Source: Dysgonomonas sp. Marseille-P4361
Lineage (GTDB): Bacteria > Bacteroidota > Bacteroidia > Bacteroidales > Dysgonomonadaceae
Direction: 5' to 3'
Length of the DNA stretch: 64,000 nucleotides
Assembly (NCBI RefSeq): GCF_900343125.1
Contig: NZ_OPYL01000001.1
Location: 744,001-808,000 of the forward strand
Position numbers and translations under genes: made by a program. The notes under the pieces are model-generated. The model saw only the letters and a list, made by a program, of their open reading frames with translations, made no database searches and had not been told where the DNA came from. Below are positions 51,845 to 61,026 of this stretch, one piece after another. Every line of letters begins with the position of its first letter. The stretch's first letter is position 1.

Positions 51845-51877
51845 TTATTAGCTGTTTTTTTAGTAGAGAAACCTATA

Positions 51878-51885
51878 CAAACTTA
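51878..51885 (-). promoter_or_regulatory. -7 promoter motif for the namZ operon
   Basis: TAAGTTTG on the minus strand matches TAnnTTTG, 34 bases before the ATG at 51844. Confidence 0.5.
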
Positions 51886-51913
51886 CATATTTTATCGAAC
51901 AAAAAGGAATAAA

Positions 51914-52453
51914 ATGATAGATACATTAGATATAATAGAGAGAAGTTATAAAAAAGATTCAGATTTGTATAACATACTTGTTCAGCATAGTAAGGATGTT
52001 AGAGACAAGGCTCTTGAGATGGTAGATAATCATCCGGAATTGAATGCCGATCGGGAGTTTGTGGAAGAGGCGGCTATGTTGCACGATATAGGAATTTTTC
52101 TGACCAATGCCCCGTCTATACATTGTTACGGAATAGCGCCTTATATATGTCATGGTTATTTAGGACGTGAACTTTTGGATAAGTATGGCTACCCTAAGCA
52201 TGGGTTGGTATGTGAACGCCATACCGGAACAGGATTAACTCTGGATGAGATTGTAAAACAAAAGTTGCCTTTACCTCATCGAGATATGATACCTATTAGT
52301 ATAGAAGAGCAGATAATATGCTTTGCTGATTGTTTCTTTTCTAAAACTCGTTTAGGAGAGGAAAAAAGTGTAGATGATGTAAGAAAAAGTTTTTCTAAGT
52401 TCGGAATTGCAACAGTAAGGCAATTCGACAAATGGTGTGTTGATTTTTTATAA
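51914..52453 (+). CDS. HD-domain phosphohydrolase
   Basis: The 179-residue protein is a small HD-domain metal-dependent phosphohydrolase: 'LVQHSKDVRDKALEM' supplies the first His, 'MLHDIGIFLTN' is the HD motif (about residue 58-59), with later His in 'ICHGYLGRELL' and 'ERHTGTGL'. It resembles the YfbR/5'-nucleotidase-like HDIG proteins; the substrate is unknown. Single gene divergent from the namZ operon. Confidence 0.88.
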   Translation: MIDTLDIIERSYKKDSDLYNILVQHSKDVRDKALEMVDNHPELNADREFVEEAAMLHDIGIFLTNAPSIHCYGIAPYICHGYLGRELLDKYGYPKHGLVCERHTGTGLTLDEIVKQKLPLPHRDMIPISIEEQIICFADCFFSKTRLGEEKSVDDVRKSFSKFGIATVRQFDKWCVDFL

Positions 52454-52466
52454 AGGCTAATAAGAA

Positions 52467-53291
52467 CTAGAATTCTCTTAGCCCTGACACCTTATATCTG
52501 CTAAGGGTCTCTAGTTTTACATTTTTCCCAGCAACAACACCGTTTGCGGCTAAAGCTTGCTCTACGGTTTTGTAAGCCAGCTCAGGATGGTTGTTGTCCT
52601 GGCTAAGGTGGCAAAGCCAGATGTTTTGAAGGTTTTCATTATAAATGCTTGCAATGAATTCTGCTGAATAGCGATTGCTTAGATGCCCCATTCCGTTAGC
52701 GATGCGTTGCTTCAAATAGTATGGGTAACGACCTGCTTGTAACATGTAATCATCGTAGTTGGCTTCTATAACAAGATGGTGTGCTTGTGATGCATACCGT
52801 TTGATAGTGTCAGTGATGCGACCTACATCAGTAATGTATACAAATATTTGATTGTCAAGCTCTATGTGATAACCGACATTATCGATGCTGTCGTGAGGAA
52901 CTTCGAAGGCTGTAATTCTAAAATCTTTGATCAAAAAGGGATTCTCTTTTTCAATCACCCTTTTTGCTTGGAATAAGTCAGCCTGTACAACTCTATTGCG
53001 TTGTATCCCTTCGTGTACGGCCTGTGTTGTGTAAATAGGGATGTTGCACTTGTCACCAAAATAACCAACTGTTTTGATATGGTCAGCATGGTCGTGAGTT
53101 ATAATAACTGCAATTATTTTCTCGAAAGAGACATCATATTCGCGTAGAGCTTTTTTTATAGTGCGAATGCCGACCCCTGCATCTATGAGAATGCCGTATT
53201 CGTCTGTCCCCAGGTAGCTGCAATTGCCACTACTTCCACTACCGATACTGAAAAATTTATATTTATTTTGTTTAAAAAGGTCGTACTGCAT
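52467..53291 (-). CDS. MBL-fold metallo-hydrolase (YycJ/WalJ-like)
   Basis: The 274-residue cytoplasmic hydrolase has the metallo-beta-lactamase motif 'IITHDHADHIKTVGYFG' (HxHxDH, about residue 65) and downstream Asp and His ('VTDVGRITDT', 'NHPELAYKTVEQAL'), matching the YycJ/VicX family, which in Gram-positives neighbours walK-walR. In Bacteroidetes the role is unknown; DNase/exonuclease activity has been suggested for relatives. It is a single gene with a promoter motif at 53299-53306. Confidence 0.9.
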   Translation of the reverse strand: MQYDLFKQNKYKFFSIGSGSSGNCSYLGTDEYGILIDAGVGIRTIKKALREYDVSFEKIIAVIITHDHADHIKTVGYFGDKCNIPIYTTQAVHEGIQRNRVVQADLFQAKRVIEKENPFLIKDFRITAFEVPHDSIDNVGYHIELDNQIFVYITDVGRITDTIKRYASQAHHLVIEANYDDYMLQAGRYPYYLKQRIANGMGHLSNRYSAEFIASIYNENLQNIWLCHLSQDNNHPELAYKTVEQALAANGVVAGKNVKLETLSRYKVSGLREF

Positions 53292-53298
53292 AATGCTG

Positions 53299-53306
53299 CA
53301 AAGTTA
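53299..53306 (-). promoter_or_regulatory. -7 promoter motif for the MBL hydrolase
   Basis: TAACTTTG on the minus strand matches TAnnTTTG, 8 bases before the ATG at 53291, implying a very short leader or leaderless transcript. Confidence 0.45.
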
Positions 53307-53325
53307 CAGACAATTCTGAAAAAAG

Positions 53326-53359
53326 GAGGTGTTTACAACGTTAAAGTTCTAAACACCTC
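53326..53359 (-). terminator. Terminator of the PhnA-type gene
   Basis: GAGGTGTTTA (53326-53335) pairs with TAAACACCTC (53350-53359), and a T-run follows on the minus strand. Confidence 0.75.
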
Positions 53360-53382
53360 ATCTCAATATTTTATATTCTTTT

Positions 53383-53712
53383 TTATTTCTTAAGGAAACA
53401 TGTTTTCAAAACAATGCTTGATCCGTCAATTTTGCAATCAACTTCTGTCGGTTCCTCTGTCAGACGAATGCTTTTTACCTTTGTGCCTCGTTTTATAACC
53501 ATAGACGAACCTTTTACTTTTAGATCTTTAATGACTGTTACAGCATCACCATCTAATAATTCGGCTCCATTACTGTCTCTAGGTGTAGTATCTTCAGTGC
53601 TGGCATCAGCTTCGCCAGTCCATTCGTGAAAACAATCTGGGCAAATAAACATCGTGCCGTCAAAATAAGTATTTCCCATACTACATGCAGGGCAATTAGG
53701 AGTTTCTTCCAT
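53383..53712 (-). CDS. PhnA/YjdM-type zinc-ribbon protein
   Basis: The 109-residue protein has an N-terminal zinc ribbon ('NCPACSMGNTYFDGTMFICPDCFHEW', with CxxC pairs) and the C-terminal PhnA domain ('DGDAVTVIKDLKVKGSSMVIKRGTKVKSIRL', quoted in part). Despite the name, it is not needed for phosphonate use; its role is unknown. The start at 53712 is chosen: the upstream ATG at 53745 would overlap the promoter motif. Single gene. Confidence 0.88.
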   Translation of the reverse strand: MEETPNCPACSMGNTYFDGTMFICPDCFHEWTGEADASTEDTTPRDSNGAELLDGDAVTVIKDLKVKGSSMVIKRGTKVKSIRLTEEPTEVDCKIDGSSIVLKTCFLKK

Positions 53713-53742
53713 ATTTCTTTCTTTTTTAATTAAATAACGGGC

Positions 53743-53750
53743 CAAAGATA
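53743..53750 (-). promoter_or_regulatory. -7 promoter motif for the PhnA-type gene
   Basis: TATCTTTG on the minus strand matches TAnnTTTG, 31 bases before the ATG at 53712. It overlaps the alternative start at 53745. Confidence 0.6.
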
Positions 53751-53845
53751 AGTGAAATAGCCTCAGTTTGCAAATTGATAGAATTAAGGGGTGTTTTTAA
53801 GAAGGAAAAGGGTGTTTTGGTAAATTAATTTTCGGAAAAATGATG

Positions 53846-53853
53846 TATCTTTG
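53846..53853 (+). promoter_or_regulatory. -7 promoter motif for guaA
   Basis: TATCTTTG matches TAnnTTTG, 37 bases before the guaA ATG. No purine riboswitch is apparent in the short leader. Confidence 0.6.
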
Positions 53854-53890
53854 TCCCTTCAAAATATAGTACTCATTTATTGCCACTTAT

Positions 53891-55411
53891 ATGCAAGAAA
53901 AAATTATTATCCTTGATTTCGGATCGCAAACCACTCAACTTATTGGTCGCAGAATTAGAGATCTCAATGTTTACTGCGAGATTGTTCCTTATAACAAATT
54001 TCCGTATGGTGATGAATCGGTAAAAGGAGTTATCCTTTCGGGAAGTCCTTTCTCTGTAAATGATGCTGATGCATTCAAACCGGATATTAGTAAAATTAGA
54101 GGTAGTTATCCAGTGTTGGGTATTTGTTACGGAGCTCAATATCTTGCATACTCTTCGGGTGGGAAAGTGGAAAAAGGTAATTCAAGAGAGTATGGACGTG
54201 CTCACTTGAAGACAATAGATGCTTCTGCAGCTCTTTACGATGGAATAGAAGCAGGTTCGCAAGTATGGATGTCTCATGGAGATACAATTACTCAATTACC
54301 GGAAAATTTTGAGATAATAGCTAGCACCGAAGATGTATCGGTAGCAGCTTATAGAATAAATGGAGAGCAAACTTGGGCTGTTCAATATCATCCTGAAGTA
54401 TTTCACTCAACAGATGGTATAAAATTGTTGGGCAACTTTTTGAATATTTGTAAAATGAAGAGAGATTGGTCTCCTGCTTCATTTATTGACACAACAGTGG
54501 CTGAGTTGAAAGAGCAGCTAGGTGATGATAAAGTAATTTTAGCTCTTTCGGGAGGAGTAGATTCTTCTGTTACAGCCGTATTGCTAAACAGAGCTATAGG
54601 TAAGAATCTTACTTGTGTTTTTGTTGATCATGGATTGTTGCGTAAAAATGAATTTGAGAATGTTCTTAAAGATTACGAACATCTTGGATTGAATGTGATA
54701 GGTGTAGATGCTAAAGATCGTTTTTATAAAGCTTTAGCTGGTGTTACTGATCCGGAGCAAAAACGTAAGATAATAGGTAAAGGGTTTATCGATGTATTTG
54801 ACGAAGAGGCTCATAAGCTAAAAGATATTAAGTGGTTAGGGCAAGGAACTATATACCCTGATATAATAGAGTCTCTTTCTATTACAGGGCATGTAATTAA
54901 ATCTCATCATAATGTAGGAGGCCTTCCTGAGAAAATGAATCTTAAACTTGTAGAACCTTTGCGTTTGTTATTTAAGGATGAAGTTCGCAGGGTAGGTCTT
55001 GAATTAGGAATGAGAGAGCACTTGATTCAACGTCATCCGTTCCCAGGTCCAGGTCTTGGTATCAGAATATTAGGGGATATTACTCCTGAGAAAGTTGAGA
55101 TTATTCAAAATGCAGATGATATTTATATCAAAATGCTTCGCGAATATGGACTTTATAATGAAGTGTGGCAAGCCGGAGCTATTTTACTTCCTATTCGTTC
55201 GGTAGGAGTGATGGGTGATGAACGCACTTATGAAAATACAGTTGCTTTGCGTGCTGTGACTTCAAAAGATGCGATGACTGCTGATTGGGCTCATCTTCCA
55301 TATGAATTCTTGGCTAAGGTGTCGAATGAGATAATTAATAAAGTAAAAGGTGTAAACCGCGTAGTTTATGATATCTCGTCTAAGCCACCAGCAACTATAG
55401 AGTGGGAATAA
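53891..55411 (+). CDS. guaA: GMP synthase (glutamine-hydrolysing)
   Basis: The 506-residue enzyme aminates XMP to GMP. The N-terminal class I glutaminase has Cys in '[12 protein letters not shown]' (about residue 78) and His-Glu in '[10 protein letters not shown]'. The ATP-pyrophosphatase domain has the P-loop '[15 protein letters not shown]' (about residue 218), and the dimerisation domain ends in '[18 protein letters not shown]'. Length is normal. It ends with a strong terminator shared with the convergent FISUMP gene. Confidence 0.97.
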   Translation: MQEKIIILDFGSQTTQLIGRRIRDLNVYCEIVPYNKFPYGDESVKGVILSGSPFSVNDADAFKPDISKIRGSYPVLGICYGAQYLAYSSGGKVEKGNSREYGRAHLKTIDASAALYDGIEAGSQVWMSHGDTITQLPENFEIIASTEDVSVAAYRINGEQTWAVQYHPEVFHSTDGIKLLGNFLNICKMKRDWSPASFIDTTVAELKEQLGDDKVILALSGGVDSSVTAVLLNRAIGKNLTCVFVDHGLLRKNEFENVLKDYEHLGLNVIGVDAKDRFYKALAGVTDPEQKRKIIGKGFIDVFDEEAHKLKDIKWLGQGTIYPDIIESLSITGHVIKSHHNVGGLPEKMNLKLVEPLRLLFKDEVRRVGLELGMREHLIQRHPFPGPGLGIRILGDITPEKVEIIQNADDIYIKMLREYGLYNEVWQAGAILLPIRSVGVMGDERTYENTVALRAVTSKDAMTADWAHLPYEFLAKVSNEIINKVKGVNRVVYDISSKPPATIEWE

Positions 55412-55431
55412 CTTTTTATTATATATATAAT

Positions 55432-55463
55432 AAAAAGAGCAACTTCTTTAAGTTGCTCTTTTT
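55432..55463. terminator. Bidirectional terminator between guaA and the FISUMP gene
   Basis: A perfect 14-bp inverted repeat (55432-55445 and 55450-55463) with a 4-base loop, core AGAGCAACTT, with A and T runs on each side. Confidence 0.9.
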
Positions 55464-55483
55464 TTTGTATACATGTAGACTTT

Positions 55484-57142
55484 TTATTCTTTTACACAAC
55501 GAACGGAAGCGCCTGTTGCTTTAGGAGATAGAACTTCATTTACTTCAGAATTGCCCATTATTCCTACGCCAAGATTCATTAGTTTAGCCTTAGTGTTGTC
55601 AGAGAAAGTAGAAGTCCAATAGTGTGCTTCAATTCTCTCATTCTCATATCCGATGATATAAAAACCCCCGCCAACAGTGCTAGGGTGGCTATCGTTGTCG
55701 CCCACTCCTCCACCAACAAAGTATGAACGGGCAGCACGGCTCAAGCCTGCAGGATAGTAGCCAAGTTGAGTCCTTGAAGTATTCCCGTCAAAGCTGAATC
55801 CTTTTCCTGAGATAATGCTAAAGCCAGCGACGTTGCCTCCGCCCCATCCCCAGCCGTCATCTTCGGTTTTGTAAGGATGCCATGGCGAATTGTCCCCATT
55901 ATACGCTGGAACTCTCCACCCGGCAGGACAAGGGTCAAAAATTGATTTTTCTGAAGCTGTACCCCATAATTCATTGTCGCTAATAGATCCTATATCATCG
56001 CCTGAATACCAGTCAAATAATAAATTATTCCCTTTGATGTATGATCCGTGGTAAAAAGTCATTGGATTTTGTATTGATATACCAAGGTTTGATGATCCGG
56101 AAGGAGGAATAGCGTGTTTTATCCCATTCCCCGAAGGTTGGGTCCCTCCTCCAGGAAGAACTTCGTTGATTTCCTCTAAAGGGGTGTTGTCCGGGTAAGA
56201 GTATAATGTGCGAACGTTTTGCGTCCAGTTGCCGTTGGCTGACGTAAAAGGATCTTTTCTTCCCCATTGATAGGTCATTCCCATGGAGTTTATATCAGAT
56301 GAAGATGTATTAGTTGCCCCAAGATTCCTATCCATAAAGACATAATCTTTGTCCCCGTTTTTATGTTTGTAAACAGTGCTATTATTTACTGTGTTTGGTC
56401 CGTAGTTGTCAGGAGAAACGGAGTTTGGATCATAATCCGTAACCCATATATGCCACGACCAAGTAATGGGATCGCTGTTATTTCCGTTTGGACCAACATG
56501 TAGTGCGATAAGAGCATTTCCATCTTTACCACTATTCGTCTTTACTTTGAAGGTTGAATTATAACCTTTGTCTCCTCCTATAAGTTCTACCTTATCTATC
56601 AAGCTAGGGGTGTCTTGCCAAAGAACTTGTAATGATACTTTATGGCTTCTGTCTAGGGGTGTTAAGTCTGCTCTGCTTTCGGATGCAATATAGGCTCTGC
56701 TAGCAGGAATTTCTTCGGACTCACTTCCAGAAGCCACTATATAGCAGTTAGAGCTATTGAGAGGAGCAGGTGGTGGGCCACAAGGTTCAGGAAGTCTGGT
56801 CCAATGAGTTCCTTCCCATACATATGCTCCAGGGCATAGACCTACAATAAGACTATCTGTTACATTATAAACAGTTAGCCCTATATGGCTATTTTTAAGC
56901 TCTGTTGTTGCTTCATCGGAGCTAATGCATGGATCCATTTTTACAATGTCCTTGAGAGCAACACGGGGTAAAAGAAGTCCTCTTTTGGAATTTTCGTTAA
57001 GAGTGTTCTGTTCTTTAAGATCTAATAAACTTCCTTGTATAGGATAGTATCCCGATCCGATCGTGACTTGTGCATCTAACTGTGTGCATAGTAATAGCAT
57101 ACAGAGATAAGATACACCAATGTTGAAAGCTTTTAGTTTCAT
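55484..57142 (-). CDS. Secreted protein with FISUMP-like C-terminal domain
   Basis: The 552-residue protein has a signal peptide (to about 'LDAQV', residue 25), an N-terminal segment common in Bacteroidetes surface proteins ('LLLPRVALKDIVKMDPC', 'GAYVWEGTHWTRL'), a low-complexity Pro/Ser stretch, a beta-rich domain, and a C-terminal FISUMP (fibrobacter-succinogenes paralogous) domain with 'VFMDRNLGATNTSS', 'GMTYQWGRKDPFT', 'WRVPAY' and 'YWTSTFSDNTKAK', ending 'GASVRCVKE'. Such proteins are surface or fimbriae-associated. Exact role unknown. Single gene. Confidence 0.85.
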   Translation of the reverse strand: MKLKAFNIGVSYLCMLLLCTQLDAQVTIGSGYYPIQGSLLDLKEQNTLNENSKRGLLLPRVALKDIVKMDPCISSDEATTELKNSHIGLTVYNVTDSLIVGLCPGAYVWEGTHWTRLPEPCGPPPAPLNSSNCYIVASGSESEEIPASRAYIASESRADLTPLDRSHKVSLQVLWQDTPSLIDKVELIGGDKGYNSTFKVKTNSGKDGNALIALHVGPNGNNSDPITWSWHIWVTDYDPNSVSPDNYGPNTVNNSTVYKHKNGDKDYVFMDRNLGATNTSSSDINSMGMTYQWGRKDPFTSANGNWTQNVRTLYSYPDNTPLEEINEVLPGGGTQPSGNGIKHAIPPSGSSNLGISIQNPMTFYHGSYIKGNNLLFDWYSGDDIGSISDNELWGTASEKSIFDPCPAGWRVPAYNGDNSPWHPYKTEDDGWGWGGGNVAGFSIISGKGFSFDGNTSRTQLGYYPAGLSRAARSYFVGGGVGDNDSHPSTVGGGFYIIGYENERIEAHYWTSTFSDNTKAKLMNLGVGIMGNSEVNEVLSPKATGASVRCVKE

Positions 57143-57272
57143 GAGTGTGCGTGTTTAATTGTGTGTCAAATTCAAATAAAGAGAACCTTTGTAGTAGAAG
57201 AATGTGTATTTTGTGTGTAAATTGTAAAATCAGTCTTTACTCGTTTAAGGTCACCTCTTATAGTGTATGTTA

Positions 57273-57280
57273 CAAATATA
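57273..57280 (-). promoter_or_regulatory. -7 promoter motif for the FISUMP gene
   Basis: TATATTTG on the minus strand matches TAnnTTTG, about 131 bases before the ATG at 57142, implying a long leader of over 120 bases. Confidence 0.45.
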
Positions 57281-57362
57281 CACTTTAAATAGGATAGAGG
57301 AATGTTTTTTTTGATTTTTTATTTTAGGGGCTAAGCTTTTATGATGACTGAAAAAATCATGT

Positions 57363-57370
57363 TATCTTTG
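57363..57370 (+). promoter_or_regulatory. -7 promoter motif for purF
   Basis: TATCTTTG matches TAnnTTTG, 37 bases before the purF ATG. Confidence 0.6.
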
Positions 57371-57406
57371 TTCTCCCAAATACATCTTTAAAAAGAAGAT
57401 TGCACT

Positions 57407-59305
57407 ATGACAGAGCCTTTGAAACATGAATGTGGTATCGTTATGATACGTCTCCTTAAGCCATTAAGTTATTATCAAGAGAAATATGGAACATGGCAAT
57501 ATGGTCTTAATAAACTATATCTCTTGATGGAAAAACAACATAACCGAGGTCAGGAGGGAGCAGGGCTAGCTGTTGTGAAATTAGACTCTCCAGCTGGGAG
57601 CGATTTTATTTTTAGAGAAAGAGCTACAGGGTCGAGCGCTATCCCTGAAATATTTTCGAACGTATATAAAAACTACCAAAAGTATACTCCAGAACAATTA
57701 AATGATCCCGTTTTTGCCGCTGAAAATTTGCCTTTTGCAGGAGAATTGTTTCTCGGACATTTAAGATATAGCACTACAGGAAAAACTGGAATTTCTTATG
57801 TTCATCCTTTTTTGAGAAGAAGTAACTGGCGATCCAGAACATTGGCTCTTGCCGGAAACTTTAATATGACCAATGTTGATGAGTTGTTTGATGATCTGGT
57901 TGCTCAAGGTCAACATCCTCGCGATCATGCAGATACATTTGTGTTGTTAGAATCTTTAGGGCATTATCTTGATAGAGAGATACAGTATCAGTATGATAAA
58001 TACGGAAAAGACAGAAAGGTTAAAGGAAAAGAATTGAATGAACTTATAGAACAGACGCTTGATGTACATTTTTTGCTAAATAAAGCGAGTGAAAAATGGG
58101 ATGGAGGGTTTGCTATAGGTGGCCTGATAGGCTGTGGCGATGGTTTCGTGTACAGAGATCCGTGGGGAATTCGTCCTGCATTTTACTATCATGATGATGA
58201 GATAGTAGTTGTTGCTTCTGAGCGTCCGGTTATACAAACTGCTCTGAACCTAGATGTTGCGGATGTGAAAGAATTGAATCCAGGGCAGGCAATTATTGTA
58301 AAGAAGAGTGGGGAGGTGCAATTCTCTCAAATTCGAGAGCCCAAAGAAATCAATCAATGCTCGTTTGAACGTATATACTTCTCTCGAGGATCAGATGCAG
58401 ATATTTACAAAGAAAGAAAGGAATTAGGTAAACTCTTGTTGCCTCAAATTCTTGAGAAGATAGACTCAGATATTCAAAATACGGTTTTTTCTTTTATTCC
58501 TAATACTGCTGAAGTCGCATTCTTTGGAATGTCTGAGGCTTTCAATATGTATATGAATGAGGTGAAGCTAAGAAAAATTACGACGAAAGGGACTTCTATT
58601 ACTCAGGAAGAATTGAAGAAAATTCTATCCATGCGAGTACGTACCGAAAAAATAGTAATTAAAGATATTAAGCTTAGGACCTTTATTGCTCAAGGAAATA
58701 GTAGAGATGATCTTGCAGCCCACGTTTATGATATAACCTACGATTCGGTCGTTCCAGGAAAAGATAACTTGGTTGTAATTGATGATAGTATCGTAAGAGG
58801 GACAACTCTTAAGCAAAGTATTATTAAGATACTCGATCGTCTTCATCCTAAGAAAATAGTAATCGTTTCTTCATCACCTCAGATTCGTTATCCGGACTGT
58901 TATGGTATCGATATGTCGCGAATGAATGAGTTTGCAGCATTCAGAGCAGCAATAGAATTATTGAAAGAGCGAGGAATGGACTATGTAATCGAAGATGTTT
59001 ACAAAAAGTCTGTAGCTCAAAAAGATAAACCAAAAGAGGAGATTGTCAATTATGTGAAAGAAATATATGCACCATTCTCGGATGAAGAAATATCATCAAA
59101 GATGGCTGAAATGTTAACGCCTCCAGGAACTAAGGCTGAAATCGAATTGGTGTTTCAAAGCATTGAAAATTTACACAAAGCTACTCCCGGTCATACTGGA
59201 GATTGGTATTTTTCCGGGAATTATCCAACTCCGGGAGGAAATAGAATGGTAAATACTGCTTTTATCAACTATATTGAAGGAATTAATAAAAGATCTTACA
59301 ATTAA
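57407..59305 (+). CDS. purF: Amidophosphoribosyltransferase PurF, long Bacteroidetes form
   Basis: The 632-residue enzyme transfers glutamine nitrogen to PRPP, the first step of purine synthesis. The nucleophile Cys is residue 9 in 'LKHECGIVMIRLLKP', so about eight residues must be removed or the family uses an internal Cys. The glutaminase half has 'HNRGQEGAGLAV' and 'GHLRYSTTGKTG', and the PRPP loop is 'NLVVIDDSIVRGTTLKQSI' (about residue 455). It is longer than the usual 470-510 residues through inserts such as the one near 340-420. This long form is common in Bacteroidales. Confidence 0.92.
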   Translation: MTEPLKHECGIVMIRLLKPLSYYQEKYGTWQYGLNKLYLLMEKQHNRGQEGAGLAVVKLDSPAGSDFIFRERATGSSAIPEIFSNVYKNYQKYTPEQLNDPVFAAENLPFAGELFLGHLRYSTTGKTGISYVHPFLRRSNWRSRTLALAGNFNMTNVDELFDDLVAQGQHPRDHADTFVLLESLGHYLDREIQYQYDKYGKDRKVKGKELNELIEQTLDVHFLLNKASEKWDGGFAIGGLIGCGDGFVYRDPWGIRPAFYYHDDEIVVVASERPVIQTALNLDVADVKELNPGQAIIVKKSGEVQFSQIREPKEINQCSFERIYFSRGSDADIYKERKELGKLLLPQILEKIDSDIQNTVFSFIPNTAEVAFFGMSEAFNMYMNEVKLRKITTKGTSITQEELKKILSMRVRTEKIVIKDIKLRTFIAQGNSRDDLAAHVYDITYDSVVPGKDNLVVIDDSIVRGTTLKQSIIKILDRLHPKKIVIVSSSPQIRYPDCYGIDMSRMNEFAAFRAAIELLKERGMDYVIEDVYKKSVAQKDKPKEEIVNYVKEIYAPFSDEEISSKMAEMLTPPGTKAEIELVFQSIENLHKATPGHTGDWYFSGNYPTPGGNRMVNTAFINYIEGINKRSYN

Positions 59306-59511
59306 GCAAGATAAAGTTTATATCTTGCAAGCTAAATATACTTCTATCAGTATTAATTATAGGTTTGAGTGCTGGAAGAAGGTCGTTAGGTAAGACTGTA
59401 TATGAAAAGAAGTGTGGCGGGATATATATATATCCTGTTCCATTCTCTTTATGTGTAAAAGGATGATTGATCTATTGTCCTCGAAATAAAAAATCAACTA
59501 CAAATTTAAAT
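59306..59511. other. Intergenic region between purF and the GH125 gene
   Basis: The 206 bases hold an 8-bp hairpin just after purF (GCAAGATA at 59309 with TATCTTGC at about 59324) without a long T-run, a TAnnTTTG match (TAGGTTTG at 59360-59367) that may be the GH125 promoter, and an AT hairpin near 59417-59433. No convincing ORF. Confidence 0.45.
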
Positions 59512-61005
59512 ATGGCAAATATTAAGTATTTACGAACGGGCATTGTAAGCCTATGCCTATTCTCTGCGATTTCTATATCGGCATTTAATAATAGACCTGA
59601 AATTGTTTCTTTACAAGATAATACAGTGGTAAAGAATACGTCTTCTAAATTTAAGAGTCAACGTCCTAAAGAATCAGTAAGACTCTTTAAGTCTCAATCG
59701 GTGGAGAATGAGATAGTTAGAGTGAAAAAATTACTGACTAATGCTAAGTTAGCATGGATGTTCGAAAACTGTTTCCCTAATACGTTGGATACAACTGTGC
59801 GTCATCGAAAAACAGACGGGAAAGATGATACAGTTGTTTATACGGGTGATATACATGCAATGTGGTTGCGAGATTCCGGTGCGCAAGTATGGCCTTATGT
59901 ACAACTGGCAAACAAAGATCCTCAGCTGAAAAGCATGTTGGCTGGCGTAATACGTCGTCAGTTTAAGTGTATCATCATCGACCCTTATGCAAACGCATTC
60001 CTTGATCCTCACGATCCTAATCCTGATCATCAGTGGCAAACAGACTTGACAGATATGAAACCTGAATTGCACGAACGTAAATGGGAGATCGACTCACTAT
60101 GTTATCCTATACGTTTAGCATATCATTATTGGAAAACGACAGGTGACTCAAGTGTCTTCGACGAAGAATGGCTTCAGGCAATTGAGAATGTCCTGAAAAC
60201 ATTCAAAGAACAGCAGCGTAAAGATAGTTTAGGTCCATACAAATTTCAAAGAGAAACTCCCAAGGCCTCAGATACAGTAGTTAATGATGGCTGGGGGAAT
60301 CCTGTTAAGCCAGTGGGGCTTATTGCTTCTACTTTTCGCCCTTCAGATGATGCTTCAATCTATCAATTCTTGATCCCATCTAACTTCTTTGCTGTGACTT
60401 CGCTAAGAAAAGCTGCCGAAATACTAAATGCAGTAAACAATAAATCAGGCTTAGCTAAAGAATGTACAGATCTGGCACAAGAAGTAGAAACAGCATTGAA
60501 GAAATATGCAACAGTTAATCATCCTAAACATGGAACTATTTATGCTTTTGAAGTTGATGGCTTTGGAGGAGTAAATCTGATGGATGATGCCAATGTGCCT
60601 AGTCTTTTGGCAATGCCATACTTAGGAGACATTGACGCGAACGACCCAATCTATCAAAATACAAGACGATTTGTTTGGAGCGAAGATAATCCATATTTCT
60701 TTAAAGGAACAGCGGGTGAAGGTATTGGAGGACCGCATGTATCGCATGTAAGTCTGAATATGATCTGGCCTATGAGTATAATGATGAAAGCATTTACAAG
60801 CCAGGATGATGAAGAAATAAAGGCTTGTGTTAAAATGCTAATGGATACAGATGCCGGAACAGGTTTTATGCACGAATCTTTCTATAAAGATGATGCTACG
60901 AAGTTTACGAGAGAATGGTTCGCTTGGCAAAATACTCTTTTTGGGGAACTTATTTTAAAGTTGGTCGATGAGGGCAAAGTAGACTTGTTGAATAGTATTA
61001 AATAA
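59512..61005 (+). CDS. GH125 exo-alpha-1,6-mannosidase
   Basis: The 497-residue secreted enzyme has an N-terminal signal region and the GH125 (alpha/alpha)6 barrel, with family motifs 'VYTGDIHAMWLRDSGAQVWPY', 'AFLDPHDPNPDHQWQTDLTDMKPELHERKWEIDSL' (partly quoted) and 'TAGEGIGGPHVSHVSLNMIWPMSI'. GH125 removes terminal alpha-1,6-mannose from N-glycans and yeast mannans. The start at 59512 is preferred over a TTG start at 59467. It is followed by GH92 with a 21-base gap. Confidence 0.92.
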   Translation: MANIKYLRTGIVSLCLFSAISISAFNNRPEIVSLQDNTVVKNTSSKFKSQRPKESVRLFKSQSVENEIVRVKKLLTNAKLAWMFENCFPNTLDTTVRHRKTDGKDDTVVYTGDIHAMWLRDSGAQVWPYVQLANKDPQLKSMLAGVIRRQFKCIIIDPYANAFLDPHDPNPDHQWQTDLTDMKPELHERKWEIDSLCYPIRLAYHYWKTTGDSSVFDEEWLQAIENVLKTFKEQQRKDSLGPYKFQRETPKASDTVVNDGWGNPVKPVGLIASTFRPSDDASIYQFLIPSNFFAVTSLRKAAEILNAVNNKSGLAKECTDLAQEVETALKKYATVNHPKHGTIYAFEVDGFGGVNLMDDANVPSLLAMPYLGDIDANDPIYQNTRRFVWSEDNPYFFKGTAGEGIGGPHVSHVSLNMIWPMSIMMKAFTSQDDEEIKACVKMLMDTDAGTGFMHESFYKDDATKFTREWFAWQNTLFGELILKLVDEGKVDLLNSIK

Positions 61006-61026
61006 TAAATATATAAAGTTTAAAAG

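Noticed and set aside
59417-59433. AT hairpin with TATATATATA in the purF-GH125 gap as a regulatory element
   Set aside because: The stem is almost pure A/T and no terminator tail or riboswitch pattern accompanies it.
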